Both the position numbers and the translations under genes were made by a program. From assembly GCF_901000735.1 (NCBI RefSeq), contig NC_081547.1, positions 12,383,156 to 12,447,155 on the forward strand: 64,000 nucleotides of DNA, in the 5' to 3' direction. Source of the DNA: Corylus avellana. Lineage: Eukaryota; Streptophyta; Magnoliopsida; Fagales; Betulaceae. The notes beneath the pieces were generated by a model. That model ran no database searches. It saw only the letters and a list, made by a program, of their open reading frames with translations, and was not told the origin of the DNA. This document shows positions 23,098-35,710 of this stretch, piece after piece; positions within the stretch are counted from its first letter, which is position 1; each line of letters opens with the position of its first letter.

Positions 23098-26000
23098 ATG
23101 GCAGAGAAGTCGTGTATCAAGCGCCTTCAGAAGGAATACAGAGCACTTTGTAAAGTACGTCTTCTTTTGTTAAATCTAGGTTTTTAGTTAGCTATTATTT
23201 TCATATGCTCATAACATGTGGATCCATATAACCATGTTCCTCTCTAATATACCCGTTTCTGCTTAAGTCTGGTGCGAGTATAGTTGAAGCATCCATGTCT
23301 ATAAATGTGTTTTGACATGCTGGTGATCCGCATCCTCCACGTAGTAGATGCCATATATTTAAATCTTATTGTTTGACCTAGAAATTGAAAATTAAAAATA
23401 GATAAAAGAATGGTTTTAAGATCATCTGTCATTTGTAAAGTGAAAGTTGTATTTCTATTATTTTTCTTGTTGGACTGGATTGTTTTGGATGATATATTCC
23501 CACTAAAGAGGCAGATGATGCGCTTTTGTTGCTTTGCTGGAACTTCATATTCCATGCGTCTTTTGGACATGCTGATTGTATTTTCTATGAATGTGTAGGA
23601 ACCGGTTTCTCATGTTGTGGCCCGTCCTTCCCCAAATGACATTCTTGAGTGGCGTAAGTTTATTCCGAATCATTTCTGCAGAATATTGTTAATCATTTGA
23701 TGTTATTAATTGGAAATATTTTCTGAGACAATAATTGAATTCCACTTCCACGTTTGTATTTCTCTTTATGGATACAATATGTGGAGATGTTATTCAGGCT
23801 TTTGGCTGATCTTATAGTAGCTAAAGAAAAGTAAACTGTCAGATTTTTGGTCGTATATATTCTTTAAAATGTTGGTTAAGATGGATTACAAAGAAAATTC
23901 TTTCTGTCTTTTGCTCGGATGGGTCGCTGTCTACATTTCAAAAGGTTTTAACACCCTTAGATGGAAGTTTCCCACATTAACCAAAGGTGGTTAATAACTG
24001 AACTTGAATGGTCAACAACTGCTCTCATTTGTAGTGAATGTCACTTACCTCTGCATCTCATGCAAGGATGAAGAGTCATTACTTAACATTTCACGCAATT
24101 TGTGCAGTAAACATTTATTATCAGTACTTAGTCCAATTTCCCTAAAGTATATTGCATGTCTTGACTTGTGATTCTTACTCCTTTGTGCATAAGATAGGGT
24201 TGCCACATTACATATGGCACCTTTATCTACGTGATATTCCTTATATCCTGATCTTGCTTTTGCCTTTCTTTTCTCTCCCCTACTTAAGTTTTATCATGTT
24301 AGTTGAGCATTGTTAACCTTGTTTTTGTTCTCCATCTTTGATATTCCAGATTATGTGTTGGAAGGAAGTGAAGGAACACCTTTTGCAGGTTTGTTACGTT
24401 AGTCCTATCTTTTATGTAGTACTGATTATATGGCATTCTGAGACCCATTTTATCTAATCTTATTACTGGAAATTGTTCTACTCATTATTATAAGGTGGAT
24501 ATTACTACGGAAAGATCAAGTTCCCTCCAGATTATCCCTATAAACCACCAGGGATTAGGTAAACTACATTTCATAAGCCTTACTTTTTCCAAGATATGTT
24601 TCTTCCAGCTGCAGTATCCTTATTGTTTAAATACATTTATCTTGGTTGCTTCTAACTTCCATTCACATTTTTCTGCCTTGTAGCATGACCACTCCTAATG
24701 GACGGTTCATGACACAAAAGAAAATCTGCTTATCCATGAGCGATTGTAAGTTTTTCGGGGTATTAGTTGAAGAAAATTGTTGCTTATTTCTGATAACTGA
24801 TTTTATGTTTGCCTCAACTTTTTTCATTTTGCAGTTCATCCTGAAAGTTGGAATCCAATGTGGTCTGTATCAAGGTAGGACAGATTCTAGTTCTGAAGTA
24901 TTCTTTTTGAGTATGTGTGTTCTACATTACTTTATAATGCTGTTATTTGCTTGTTGACCAGTTGTTACTGTTAAAAGGAATCTTGCAGTTGACTATAATA
25001 CTTTCTAAGTTTGTCGCTAATATATTCTTCCTCACAAATGCAGCATACTCACAGGGCTTCTTTCATTCATGGTGAGTTATTCTGGCTCTTTGATATTGTA
25101 GTTTCATATGTTTTGGCTACTTATCAAAAAACAAAACAGCTTCATATGTTTTGGCTATATGCTGCTTGTTTGGAATATCTTTTGTCATATAATATCAAAT
25201 TCTCTTGATGAACACATAGCTAAAGGAGAGTCAGAAGTTTTTAGTAATTCATTTATATTGTTATCCGTGTGTCACAGTTCTGTTTGGCAAGTCTCCAGGT
25301 ACAGGTACAGGTACAGGGATGAGGCAAAATATTATATTAGAAGTTGGATGACATGAGTTCCCTCTTCGTATTTCAGCAGTTCCGGATTGTGGGAACCTTC
25401 TGATTTTGTTTTGTTTTTCTTTCTCTTTTACAATTTTAAAACTCTAATTGTACATTTGGCTGATCCTGACTAGTTAATGAGGATTAATAATCAATCCCAA
25501 TTAAATTGGGGCTGATCCTGATGCTAAATTAATGTTTAGTTGAATGAAGTTGAGTTAAAATCTTGCTGTCTGGCAATGGCTGCGGTGGCTGCCAAGGCCG
25601 CCAGAAGTAGTTTTGGTGGCCACCAGGTGGATTTGGTGGCCATTGCAGGAACTGTCAGAAGCAGTTTTGGTGGCCACCGCAGGGATGCCAAGCATCACCG
25701 ATGTGGCCATTAGTGATGTGGCCACATCTGAAAACCCATTTGAATAACTGATATTTGAAAAGAGTTTTCAGCATTTGAAAAATGAAAACAATTTTCTAAA
25801 ATTTGACAATTAAGGCCTAAATTTTCTTTTATAGGCTTTAAGATTCCTAGTGGTTAGAGATCAACAGTGACTTTCTTTTGTTGGCACATACTTGAACATA
25901 TCTGAAGTTTTCATTGCTTGCTTACTATATGTTTAATATGAGGGTGCATTTCCCTCTTGCAGATGGACAACAGTCCTACCACTGGAAGTGTGAACACTAC

Positions 26001-26895
26001 TGTTGCTGAGAAGCAACGTCTAGCAAAGGCTTCCCTTGCTTTCAATTGTAAGAAGTAAGTACATGACACCATCTACACCGGATTTTATCAGTTTCTTTAC
26101 TATTCTAAGCTGCACCTGGAATCCTTTTTTGACATCCACTTTTATGCATATAATGTTGTGCATTGAAGCCCATGACCTATGGGTTAATGGCCTGTGATTT
26201 ACATATGTACCAGTGTGAGTGGGTCATTACTAGATTTTCAGATGCGTTCCTTTTATCTTTTTTCTAAGAAGCACCCTAAATAAATATTCTATTGTAGTTA
26301 TCATCTATAGTAAATCCATGTGGGTTAATGGACTTGCGTGGTTTGTTTGCTTGAAACTATGACTCAATCCATGTAACAGAATGGATGAATTGAAGCTGGA
26401 CTAGTTCACAGCTGCCCCTTATTTTAAATTTTAAATTTGAAATTTCTTCACCTCTTACCTGCTTTCTTATACATCCCGTCCTTTTTTATATGTGGGCTGT
26501 TGCAATTGTGGAAACGTGCGTCAGTTTCTTTTTTCTCAGCTATTTTCAGGGTGTTGTGATGTTAGCTTCAATGTGAGTTCTTAACTGGCTCTGATTTTTT
26601 TCATCATAACAGCCCAACATTCAGGAAATTGTTTCCAGAGTATGTGGACAAGTATAACCAGCAGCAGCTTTCTGAGAGGCTTGTTGTGGAGCAGATGTCA
26701 CCAGGTCCGTCACAAGAAGAAAACTCCACACCCATGTTAGGAAGAGTTGTCAATTCTGTGGGAGAAGACATGAAAAGAATAGATGCTGTGAAGGATAGGA
26801 GAAAAGACAGGAAACAGTCACTCCCAACTTGGATGATGTTCGTACTAGTTTCCATCTTCGGCATTGTAATGGCACTGCCTCTGCTCCAACTTTGA
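23098..26895 (+). CDS. UBC33: ER membrane-anchored ubiquitin-conjugating enzyme E2 (UBC33/34, UBE2J2 type)
   Basis: Nine coding exons: 23098-23154, 23599-23653, 24350-24388, 24495-24558, 24684-24745, 24835-24874, 25044-25071, 25963-26054, 26613-26895; 720 bp, 239 residues. The N-terminus MAEKSCIKRLQKEYRALCK and the UBC fold (residues 1-150) closely match Arabidopsis UBC33/UBC34 as I know them. The active-site cysteine is Cys87 in TQKKICLSMSDFHPESW; the TPNGRF element precedes it, and the absence of the usual HPN is a hallmark of this J-type class. A variable linker is followed by a C-terminal tail anchor (about 217-239, WMMFVLVSIFGIVMALPLL). Such E2s sit on the ER membrane facing the cytosol and serve ER-associated degradation with membrane E3s. 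UBC33 and UBC34 are near-identical paralogues, so the exact symbol is uncertain. Confidence 0.93.
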
Positions 26896-27099
26896 TATCT
26901 GGACGACAAATGAAATATTCGTAGGGGTCAGTTGACATACAGGCTTTTGTAAGTCAAGGGACACATTTCAAATGCTTCTCAAGTTTGTCAAGTGTCTAAC
27001 ATGATTTTGTATAGGATCGATGCCAAGGAGACCAAGTTGGATCTCTCTTGTCAATGTATCCCCTTTTATGTCAATGTTGACAGCAGGTTATAAGTTATT

Positions 27100-28200
27100 G
27101 TTCAGACAATACATGCTTGTGATGTTATCTTAATTTAGTCTTGAGTTTTGGGTTTGATAGTCTTACACTTGTGCTGCTTTTTTCTTCTCTCAACACTCTT
27201 TATGTGCACCGTCCATATTGCATTTTGATGGCCTGTAGGTGGCTGCTGTTTTTGCTGGAAGTTCCAGGGCTTGAACCACTATTAATTTTGTCCTGAAAGT
27301 ATTAACAGCAGCAAGAAACACACATTAGTGAGCTGAGCTCTAATAAGATATTTACATTAATAGTGGAGGATCAAAATGAAATGAAACTGCAAAGATTTGA
27401 AGGCCATCTCAGGTTCAGCTGAGTTCTAAGGTTATTTTATTTAATATAATCCATCATGAGATGGTGCATACGTTGGTGTCCCAGTTGGGCTTGTTGAGGT
27501 TTCCATGGCTTCTAAAGGAGAGAGCTTCGATTAGCTCAAGATCGGGAACCATTTGCAGGCAGGCACTTGTAATGCGTTTTTAAAGTTCAGGAGCAATATT
27601 TTCTGCTATTTCCGTTGTTATAATTGTTTCCATGGATATTTTGTGGCATTAGCAACGGGAGCAACAGGTTAATTTATTCTTGAAAGGTTTATGATTATGT
27701 TAATTCTACCATTGTCTGCAAAACATCATTATTAGTATACCATGCTGTTCTGTCTCTTCAAAGGAAATCATGGCCTGACCTTTTGTTGTATGAATGATAT
27801 CACCCTTTATTTATTTATTTTGTTAGTAGTCATTTATAGATTTGCACATGGTGGGGTCGAATTTGTTCTCATTAATGTTATGAAGTTTAATGGAGTGGCT
27901 TTCAAAATTTAATTTTGAAAAAGATGTTTGAGATTTAAAAATCTAAAAATTCTAGAGAATTATGATCAAAATTCAAAACCCAGTTGGGTTTGCGTATTTG
28001 ACTCCCAAACTTTTTTTTTTTTTTTTTTTTTTTAAATAAAATAAAAGCTTGGGAGCCCCGAAACATGCGCCTTATTTCTCGCACCTAATCAGCCCCCGAT
28101 CCCATGGCAAAAGACAAAAAAGTATCCCTCCTGCTGCTTTAAGTATAAGCTTTTGTCATTATTTGTATTAAGTTACAATTTTTAAACACAAACCATCAAT
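27100..28200. other. Intergenic DNA, no gene seen
   Basis: 3' flank of the UBC gene, then AT-rich sequence with a poly-T run near 28010-28033. No gene or clear element is recognised. Confidence 0.5.
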
Positions 28201-28230
28201 TCCATAGAATAACACACCGGCTATGTTTGT

Positions 28231-28343
28231 GTTTGTGTTTTTTTTTTATTTTTTTTATTTATGACATGTTCCGTACAAGAGGGAGAGAGAGGATTCAAAC
28301 TAGTAACTTTCGTTTCATAAAGCATGGTCTCCATGTCCACACA
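28231..28343 (-). mobile_element. Truncated tRNA-derived SINE
   Basis: Flanked by a 12-bp direct repeat GGCTATGTTTGT (28219-28230 and 28344-28355). The minus strand reads a box B-like AGTTTGAATCC and ends in an A-rich tail. The same sequence family occurs at 42649-42762, where box A is also present, so this copy has lost its 5' end. Confidence 0.7.
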
Positions 28344-28887
28344 GGCTATGTTTGTTAATTACTAGAAATGCAAAGTTAGCCCAAACAGGGGGGGGGGGGG
28401 GGGGTTTGCTGGGTTGGCGTGATTGATAATTTGGTCCCAGGAGAGGCCAAAGAATGAATGCGAATTAAAAGTTGGTTTTAGACTTTTAGTCGACCCTCCC
28501 CATTCTTTGTACTCATTAATACACCACACCTTTTGCCGTAATTGCAGGATAAAAATGCTACGCAACCAAAGGTTATATCTTTCTTCTTGTCCAAATTTCT
28601 CTTCTTTTTTGCTTTTGATATTGTACTATCGGTCGGACGATGCTTCAATGTGAAATTTCTGACAACCGCTGTCATTTCTTTCTAAAGCTAGCAGATATAT
28701 GAGTAAAAGATTGCGCTGCCAAAACAGTTGCTATAATCCTTTTTAACTCAAAAGTCTGATCATCATATTGATAGGATCGATATCAATAGGGTAGTTGGCT
28801 TTTTGCCTTTGTTTCATGCTTGTTTTTCAGTTTCTGATATATATATATATATATTGATATGCTACTTCCAGTTCCAGGCATGCAGCA

Positions 28888-29476
28888 ATGAAGAAATCTT
28901 CAATATACCCCAGATTTGAAATGAGTGCTTATGGGAGCGACAGATTTGATCCTCATGTGGACTTTTCCCAGGTGATTAATTTAACATTTTGAATCTTGGT
29001 CAAAGCCTCAAAGGGTTGTTTGCAAATTCAGTTTGTTAATTGACATTATCTGGTTTTGGCTTTTTAATCAGTTCTTGGCAGAAGCAAGACACCATGCAAG
29101 AGGAGTAGATTTGCAGAGCTCATCACTGCGTCCAGAAGAAAATGGACAGGGAAGATCGGAGGAGGAAGAGAAAAAGGGAAAGAAATCATGGAAAAACAAT
29201 CTCTTTTCATGGTGGAAAACAAACAGAAAGAACAAGTCGCCTCAGGCCAGTAATTGTTACAATCATATTCCAAAAAGACGGCGGATATTGTCCGGTCCAG
29301 TCTATGGCAGTGGTAAGACCAATGATGGCAGGCACCGGCGTCCCACTTCCGGGCCTCTCACCGGTCTTTTCAACCCCACAAAGACGTCGGAGAATGAAAT
29401 ACCTTACAGTTGTCTTCACCAGCTTGAAAGTCCTCGTTCTGTTCACACCTACGGGCCTCTTTACCTTGTAACGTAG
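28888..29476 (+). CDS. Plant-specific protein of unknown function
   Basis: Two exons, 28888-28971 and 29072-29476, joined at CCCAG/GTGATT and TAATCAG/TTC; 162 residues. The start MKKSSIYPRFEMSAYGSDRFD, a short HARG helix region, an acidic then basic charged stretch ending in KKSWKNNLFSWWK, the RPTSGPLTGLFNP segment and the C-terminus TYGPLYLVT look conserved in plants from memory, but I cannot assign a function or a family name. There is no signal peptide or membrane segment. The SWKN-FSWWK patch with basic residues could be a membrane- or protein-binding surface, which is a guess. A CTTCCAG acceptor at 28870-28876 suggests an upstream leader exon. Confidence 0.8.
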
Positions 29477-30371
29477 TATATGGACATCAACAAGTTCATT
29501 GGGGAATTTTGACTTCTGTTTAGGTGAAACAATTGATTTCTAAATTGATAGCATGCAGCAATCGGATCATTTTGTAGAAAAATGCAAGGCTTTTGCAGCA
29601 ATCCAAGCAATGACAACTTCATTTTACCATGTATCATGTTTCCTTGGTGTATGAATTTTATGTAATATTGCTTTTGCTGCTAATACGTTACCAGAGAACA
29701 ATGTTTCTCATTGTTCTTATCCTAATGGGAGTCTCCAAAATTTCATCCTCACCAAGTTTTTCCTACCAACTGCTGAGAAAGAGAAAAAGAAAAAGAGTGC
29801 ACGAAAAATCCTTCAATGTAATGCAAAAATACAGCCTAATTCAATAAAGCCGTTGTCTGTTGGCAAGTGGCAACAATGGCATTGTGACAAAATGCACCCA
29901 AGAACAGGTGATAGTGTAAATGGCTACTTTTTTTTTCTGCTCTTCCCATGAGCAAAGAATTGGGGCAACATAATACAACAACTTGTTTAGAAGATGGATT
30001 TTCACCACCCTCTTCAACACAGCGAAGCCTATTTTACTTAATTTCATACAATATTTGACATTTCAAGTAACTGTTCAATTCTGTCCCAAAAACAGAGTTA
30101 CACCCAGAGAGTCGGATTGTGGAGATTTCAACCTATGTGATATGTCAAGATCAAGAATAAAAGAAACGTTGAGAAAAATAACATGGGGAGTTTTTAATTC
30201 TAGCCCAAAAGAAATAGCAATTCTCAGGGATGGTAGAACCGGACATGAACATCAAGAACTTCCAAATAACAATTCTCATTACCGGAATCAATTATTCCGA
30301 TAATCTTGCACTGAGTTCTCATCTATATTCTACACTACCCAATATGTTCAATCTAATTAGGAACTTAATTT

Positions 30372-31298
30372 CTAACTCTGTGCTCTCCCTGCTTGTTCAA
30401 CATCAACAGAACCGGGACTACAAGGACTTGCTCTTCTATTATCCCTGCTCAAAAGCCTCTTCAATGACCTGAGTCTTGTCGTCACCGGCGACTTTGATTC
30501 CTCCTCGGAAAACCTGCTAGCCGAAGGGGATAATGATGGCAAGTTCTCAGTCACTTGCCTTGGTATATCAATCACCAACATTCCATCCGCCGGCCGACTA
30601 CTAGCCGATGATGAAGAAGAAGACGACGGGCAAGAAGGGCATTGAGAAGAAGGGCCTTCTTCCAAACAAGCACCCAAAGAACTTACCTGAGTCTGGTTAC
30701 CCCAAAACAAGACGTTTGTGGGGAAATTCGGAGATTCTGTGGAAAATCCAGAAGCCAAATTCTCTCCTGATGCCTCAACATCCTCTGCTGCTACCTCACC
30801 AGTACTAGTGTTGGAGATGGAGATTTCAGGAGCAACTGGGTTCCGGCAAAGCGGGCAGGTGGAGTGGGACTGGAACCACATGTCAATGCAATCGACATGG
30901 AACCCATGATTGCATTTGGGGAGCAGCCGAGCTTTCTCTCCCTGCACAAGCTCAGAGAGGCAAACCGCGCATTCCAACCCATCTTTGAAGGCTTGTGGGT
31001 CGAATATCAATACGGGAAGCGAGCGGAGGACCGAGGGCTCGAGCCCTCTTCGCATGGTGGCAGCTACTGCCGGGTCTTGTCCGGGGGCGAATACGAAGCG
31101 GCGGCGGCGGCGGCGGCGAGGAGTATTATTAGTGGTGGCTTCGTCAATGCTCCACCAGAACCACTTGGCGTAGAGATGGAGAAACAGGACGAACACCACC
31201 ACCATGAAGAGCACTATTATGGCTACCACCATTATCTTCCCGGTCAGCTCCACGACTCCTGAGTTGTCCAATTTCGAATCACTCGACGACCCATCCAT
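30372..31298 (-). CDS. ATL-family RING-H2 E3 ubiquitin ligase
   Basis: A single-exon frame of 308 residues, as is usual for ATL genes. One transmembrane helix lies near the N-terminus (about 21-44), followed by YAKWFWW and an Arg-rich stretch. A GLD-like region ([19 protein letters not shown], about 84-101) precedes the RING-H2 finger: Cys110, Cys113, Cys129, His131, His134, Cys137, Cys148, Cys151, ending CPLCR. The C-terminal 155 residues are Ser-rich and low in structure. ATL proteins are membrane-anchored E3s that pair with E2s and often act in defence, carbon/nitrogen or hormone responses. The position of Trp after the sixth ligand ([13 protein letters not shown]) fits the family. The layout is like the ATL2/3/60 group; the exact orthologue is not settled. 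The plus-strand frames across it are shadows. Confidence 0.92.
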   Translation of the reverse strand: MDGSSSDSKLDNSGVVELTGKIMVVAIIVLFMVVVFVLFLHLYAKWFWWSIDEATTNNTPRRRRRRRFVFAPGQDPAVAATMRRGLEPSVLRSLPVLIFDPQAFKDGLECAVCLSELVQGEKARLLPKCNHGFHVDCIDMWFQSHSTCPLCRNPVAPEISISNTSTGEVAAEDVEASGENLASGFSTESPNFPTNVLFWGNQTQVSSLGACLEEGPSSQCPSCPSSSSSSSASSRPADGMLVIDIPRQVTENLPSLSPSASRFSEEESKSPVTTRLRSLKRLLSRDNRRASPCSPGSVDVEQAGRAQS

Positions 31299-32190
31299 GC
31301 TTGTTAATCAAACTTCTCTGACACCCAATTAATGTAATCAGCTAAGGATTCAGTTGAAATCCCAGAAAGATTCAGATTCCAAAAACTCACAACAACAAAA
31401 AAAAAAAGAAGCCCAAAACCCAAATGGGGTTTCTCTTAGAATTGTCAAAATCCCGCGCCAGAAAGAAGTGATGAATGAAGGAGCATTAAATAGGTAGTTT
31501 GAAAGAGAAGAGGAAATTAGACTTGTTCTTCGTTTTGAAGAATAAGGTGGGCAAAGACGTGCGAGTTTCCGAAGAAAGAAGCAAAATGTAAAAAGCATCC
31601 AGATTGGACGCAAAGACTTGGACTTTTCGGAGGAGGAGAGGAAGACGACGATGTTCGGGTCCAAAGGTGAGAATTTCTCGACTCCGTTGCGTGGCTTCTC
31701 GGCGCTTTCCCTTTTGGCTCTCTATTCCTACGACTCTTAAACTCACCCCATTTTTATTCTGTATTTGCCATCGCCTCATTCATCTCTATTCTTATTCTAC
31801 TACCCAACCCCTATTCTATATTAATAATTTAATATGGTATTATCATTACTCCTTAAACATTTTATGGACTCACCAAAATAATTACAATTTTATCGATTAT
31901 CTTGATCTTATGCTTAATTTAGATTTTTCTAATTTGTGTAAAAACTTTGAAATCTTTTAAAATCTAAGTCAACATTAGCCTATCACAACTTTTCAAAATA
32001 AAATTCCATTTTTAATGAGGATAGGAATTTCAATATTCTAAGTCAATATTCTAGAGACACATCACTTTCTGAAAAGAAAAATGCCACATGAACTTTCACG
32101 TTCACACTGTATATGCACTTTTTGATGTGTCACCAAAAATTACCATTGGATTCAAAATTCAACGATGATTTTATTACGATCTTAAAAGTA
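31299..32190. other. Upstream region of the ATL gene, no further gene
   Basis: Contains the presumed promoter and leader of the minus-strand ATL gene. I could not single out a convincing TATA box. AT-rich from 31800 on. Confidence 0.4.
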
Positions 32191-32196
32191 TATTTG

Positions 32197-32420
32197 TGAT
32201 TGCGTTTGAGAAATATAACTTTTAAGTCAAAAAAACATTTTGTTTTTAGCAAAAGTTTTATTTTTAAGTTTTTGCCAAAATGCTTTTTGGCCATTTTTGG
32301 ACCTATAAAAACGCTTTTAATTTTTTTTTACCAAACGTGTTTTTTAAAAAAAATTTATTTAAATGGACTTTTTAAGTGTTAAACGCACTTTTAATCCCCT
32401 CAAACGCACATCCAAACAGG
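32197..32420. repeat. MITE-like repeat, copy 1 of 3
   Basis: Starts GATTGCGTTTGAGAAATA and ends CAAACGCACATCCAAACAGG, the ends being inverted repeats around GCGTTTG. The interior has TTTTTAAG-TTTTGCCAAAA. Two related copies follow at 33923 and 34157. The common CCAAACAGGCC end is seen in many plant MITEs. Confidence 0.65.
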
Positions 32421-33922
32421 CCTTGAGTATCTTAAGTATAATCTTAACCATATATATATAATTAAGCTCTTGGACTTGCAATGCAATTTTTAATTATGAG
32501 TTCTACTCAAAATTTGTATAAGGTTTTCACTGCCATGTCAGGGAGTCTTGTATTTCTCTTCTAAAAATTAAGTTTAGAAATAAGGTTATGAAAACTTTAG
32601 GTCTAGCGGGAAGGATGTTAGGATTAGAATAGAATAACTTAGAGATAATATGTTATCACACATTAAAAGTAGTTTATTTTAATTAATCTTTTATTTTAAT
32701 TAGAATTAGAATTTCTCGAATTATTCCACCAAAATTCCATTCCTTTGTTAATTTTTCAACCCACCAACTTTTAATTAATAGCTTAACAACCTTAATTATA
32801 GAAGCAACTAGTGAGAGTTTGTTAATTACATAAGTGGTCTCATTGTAACAAGCATGGAACAAACAACATTTGACTTAAAACAAAATTGTGAGAGAAATGA
32901 AGGAAATCTCACTGTTCGTGAATCATGATTGACTTCTTCCAATCTAGCTCTCTTGTGAACAAAACCCTAATTCTTAAATCTTGACCAATGCACTTTGAGC
33001 AGAGAGCATTGACAGTGGTCAATACGGTGGCAATGGCCAGATTTAATGTCAATGTAAATTCAAAATTTCATTGACCTTTTCAACAACATATTTTCAGTCA
33101 CAAATCCAAGTCAAACATACTGTTAACTAATTAGAACAACAAAAAAAAGTTTGTTCAAATCCGACAATATCTGATTGAGTAATTCATTTTGATCCAATAA
33201 TGAATTTAAAAGTCACATCAACTTTAGAAGAATAAAAATGTGATTCTTAGCATTATTCTATCTGATTTTATAAAAGAAAAAAACAAATTCGCAGCCGAAG
33301 TTGTGGAAACGGAGGAGTATATTCTTCCGCTTTGAGGCAAGGAATTTGGGAAAGCTTTTATGCAAGATTGAAGGATCAAGGATGGGTTAATTAATAATTT
33401 TACCCTAATTATTTTTTTTTTTTGCAAAAAGGTAAGAATAGAGTGGGGCCGGCCTCAGCATTGTCACATGCTTATGTTTAAGCACAAATATCCACATAAC
33501 TTGCACATTAAAATACTCTTTAATCATCCGCACAACTCGCTAATTACCACCCGCTTCCGGCGTTTATGTTATTAAAAAGATACTTTATGGGAAAAAAAAG
33601 GGAAAAAAAAAAAAAAAAAGGTTGATTTCATCCTATGTAGTAAGAATTGTTTTAATCATTAAAACACACAAAAAAAAAAAAAAAAAAAAAGTATTTGTTT
33701 TTTTAAAAAGAAAAAGAAAAAATTTTCTTTGCTGTCCCCTTCATCGTTTCTTTAATTGTTGAAAACAGGAGTAAGAGACAAGAAAGCGTACCTACCTTTT
33801 CGAAAGAAGCGGTCATATTCGAAAATAGATGGCGTAGAACAAATTTGAACAAATTGCGAGAATCAGGAGGAGATTTGTAATTTGAGAGAAGAGATTATGT
33901 GTTACTTAGAGGACATCTTTAG

Positions 33923-34140
33923 GATTGCGTTTGAAAAATAGAGCTTTTAAGTTAAAAATAGTTTTTGGGCAAAAGCTTCATTTTTAAGCTTTTGCCAAAA
34001 GTACGTTTTGACTATTTTTACGCTTTTTGGATCCTTAAAAACACTTTTAATTTTTTTACCAAATGAGTATTTTTTTCTTCAAACAGACTTTTTGAGTGTT
34101 AAAAGTACTTTTAAACCCTTCAAACGCAATCTCAAATAGG
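33923..34140. repeat. MITE-like repeat, copy 2 of 3
   Basis: Starts GATTGCGTTTGAAAAATAGA and ends CAAACGCAATCTCAAATAGG, with the same TTTTTAAGCTTTTGCCAAAA interior as copies 1 and 3. The termini GATTGCGTTTG and CAAACGCAATC are perfect inverted repeats. Confidence 0.7.
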
Positions 34141-34156
34141 TTCAGAGCATGTTTAA

Positions 34157-34385
34157 GATTATGTTTAAGAAATTGAGCTTTTAAGTCATAAAGAGTTTTT
34201 GGACAAAAGTTTTATTTTTAAGCTTTTGCCAAAAGTTTTTTTTTTTTTTTTTTTTTTTTTTGGCTATTTTAGGCTTTTTAGACACAAAAGCGCTTTAAAT
34301 TTTTTTTACCAAACTAATATTTAAAAAAAAAACTTTTTAAGTTTTAGAAACACTTTTAGACCTTTTAAACGCAATTCCAAACAGG
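34157..34385. repeat. MITE-like repeat, copy 3 of 3
   Basis: Starts GATTATGTTTAAGAAATTGA and ends TAAACGCAATTCCAAACAGG, with the shared interior interrupted by a poly-T run near 34238-34260. It lies only 16 bp after copy 2 in the same orientation. Confidence 0.65.
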
Positions 34386-34419
34386 CCATTAGTGGTTTCA
34401 TCAATATGACAAATAAAGC

Positions 34420-34830
34420 AGGCAAAACGTGTTGGCAGGTTAGGTTTGGAGTTAACACACTTGACCTGTCAACTCGATAAGGGTAAACCAAAAATCGAAT
34501 CGTTTAGCTAAACGAATCAGACATTTAAATTTAAACTTAAACACGACCCGCGAGTGACTCGACACAATCTGGTTGACCCGTTTATTAAACTATTCACAAA
34601 TGGGTAGACCTGTTTGACCCATTTATACCTAAATACTACTTGTTTAACCCGTTTGAGATATTCCAACACGACCTGTTTGACTCATTTCGACTCGAAGGCA
34701 ACCCATTTGACTTGTTTCAACATATATTTATAATATAAAAAATATATATATAATTTTATAAACGGGTCAACCTGAGAGTCGAGCCCCGTCAACACTTTTA
34801 TGACCCGTTTAATTTTACTGTTCAAACGGG
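34420..34830. repeat. Repeat rich in GACCCGTTT words
   Basis: Many direct and inverted copies of ACCCGTTTGAC and CCTGTTTGAC, with AT-rich DNA between. Such sequence is common at the ends of plant hAT-like elements, but I could not define termini. Confidence 0.4.
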
Positions 34831-34835
34831 TCTCT

Positions 34836-35185
34836 ACTTAACCCCCTCAAATTACCACCTCAATGACAATCTACCACCCAAACTATCAATTGGGACAATT
34901 TACCTCCCAAACTACTAAAATAATGACAATGCACCCCAAATTTTAACAAAATGATGAAATTACCCTTACTAAAATAAAAACAAAATACTAAAATATATAT
35001 TTTTTTTTTTTCAAAATTTTTAGGGTATTTTTGTCTTATTAAAAATTCTATAGGGATAATTTCGTTATTTTGTTAGCGTTGGGGGGTACATTGTTATTAT
35101 TTTGATAATTTAGGAAGTAAATTGTCGTAATAGATAGTTTGGAGCGTAGATTATCATTGTGGTGATAGTTTGAGAGGGTTAAGGG
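34836..35185. repeat. Foldback (MITE-like) element
   Basis: Left arm CTTAACCCCCTCAAATTACC... is mirrored by ...GGTGATAGTTTGAGAGGGTTAAG on the right, and the inner blocks AATGACAATCTACC and AGATTATCATTGTGG also mirror. About 350 bp, no coding capacity; target duplication not certain. Confidence 0.6.
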
Positions 35186-35610
35186 GGACTTAACCCAAAA
35201 AATTATCAACCCTAATTATTGCTATCAATTTTGGTAATTTAAAATACATAGAACCTAGATAAAGCTTGACGGATATTTTGGGATTTAGGTGCTTTGTTTA
35301 GGCAATGAACATAATGGAAAAGGATAAAATACAAGTTCAATGCGTTCATGTGGCTTCCCAAAATTTTGGGCTTTTTTATAAAAATGGAATATAGAAAAGG
35401 TAGGAAGGGTAAAAAATATAGACAGCGACAAAATGATGAAATGGGAATGATTTAATTTGAAGTAATTATGGGCATTGATGTCATTTAGTGGTAAAAGCAC
35501 AAACACAAACGTGTACGGGTGGCTCAACGATTACCTTTTCTGGCTTTTGAGAAAGTAAGCAAAAACAAAGAGGATAGAGAGAGTAACCTTTACCAACTGC
35601 CGCACTGTGT

Positions 35611-35710
35611 NNNNNNNNNNNNNNNNNNNNNNNNNNNNNNNNNNNNNNNNNNNNNNNNNNNNNNNNNNNNNNNNNNNNNNNNNNNNNNNNNNNNNNNNNN
35701 NNNNNNNNNN
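35611..35710. other. Assembly gap (100 N)
   Basis: Exactly 100 N, a usual placeholder for a gap of unknown size. It removes the 5' part of a LINE. Confidence 0.98.

Noticed and set aside
30864..31262. Plus-strand 132-residue open frame across the ATL gene
   Set aside because: It is the antisense shadow of a well-conserved RING-H2 coding sequence and has no recognisable features.
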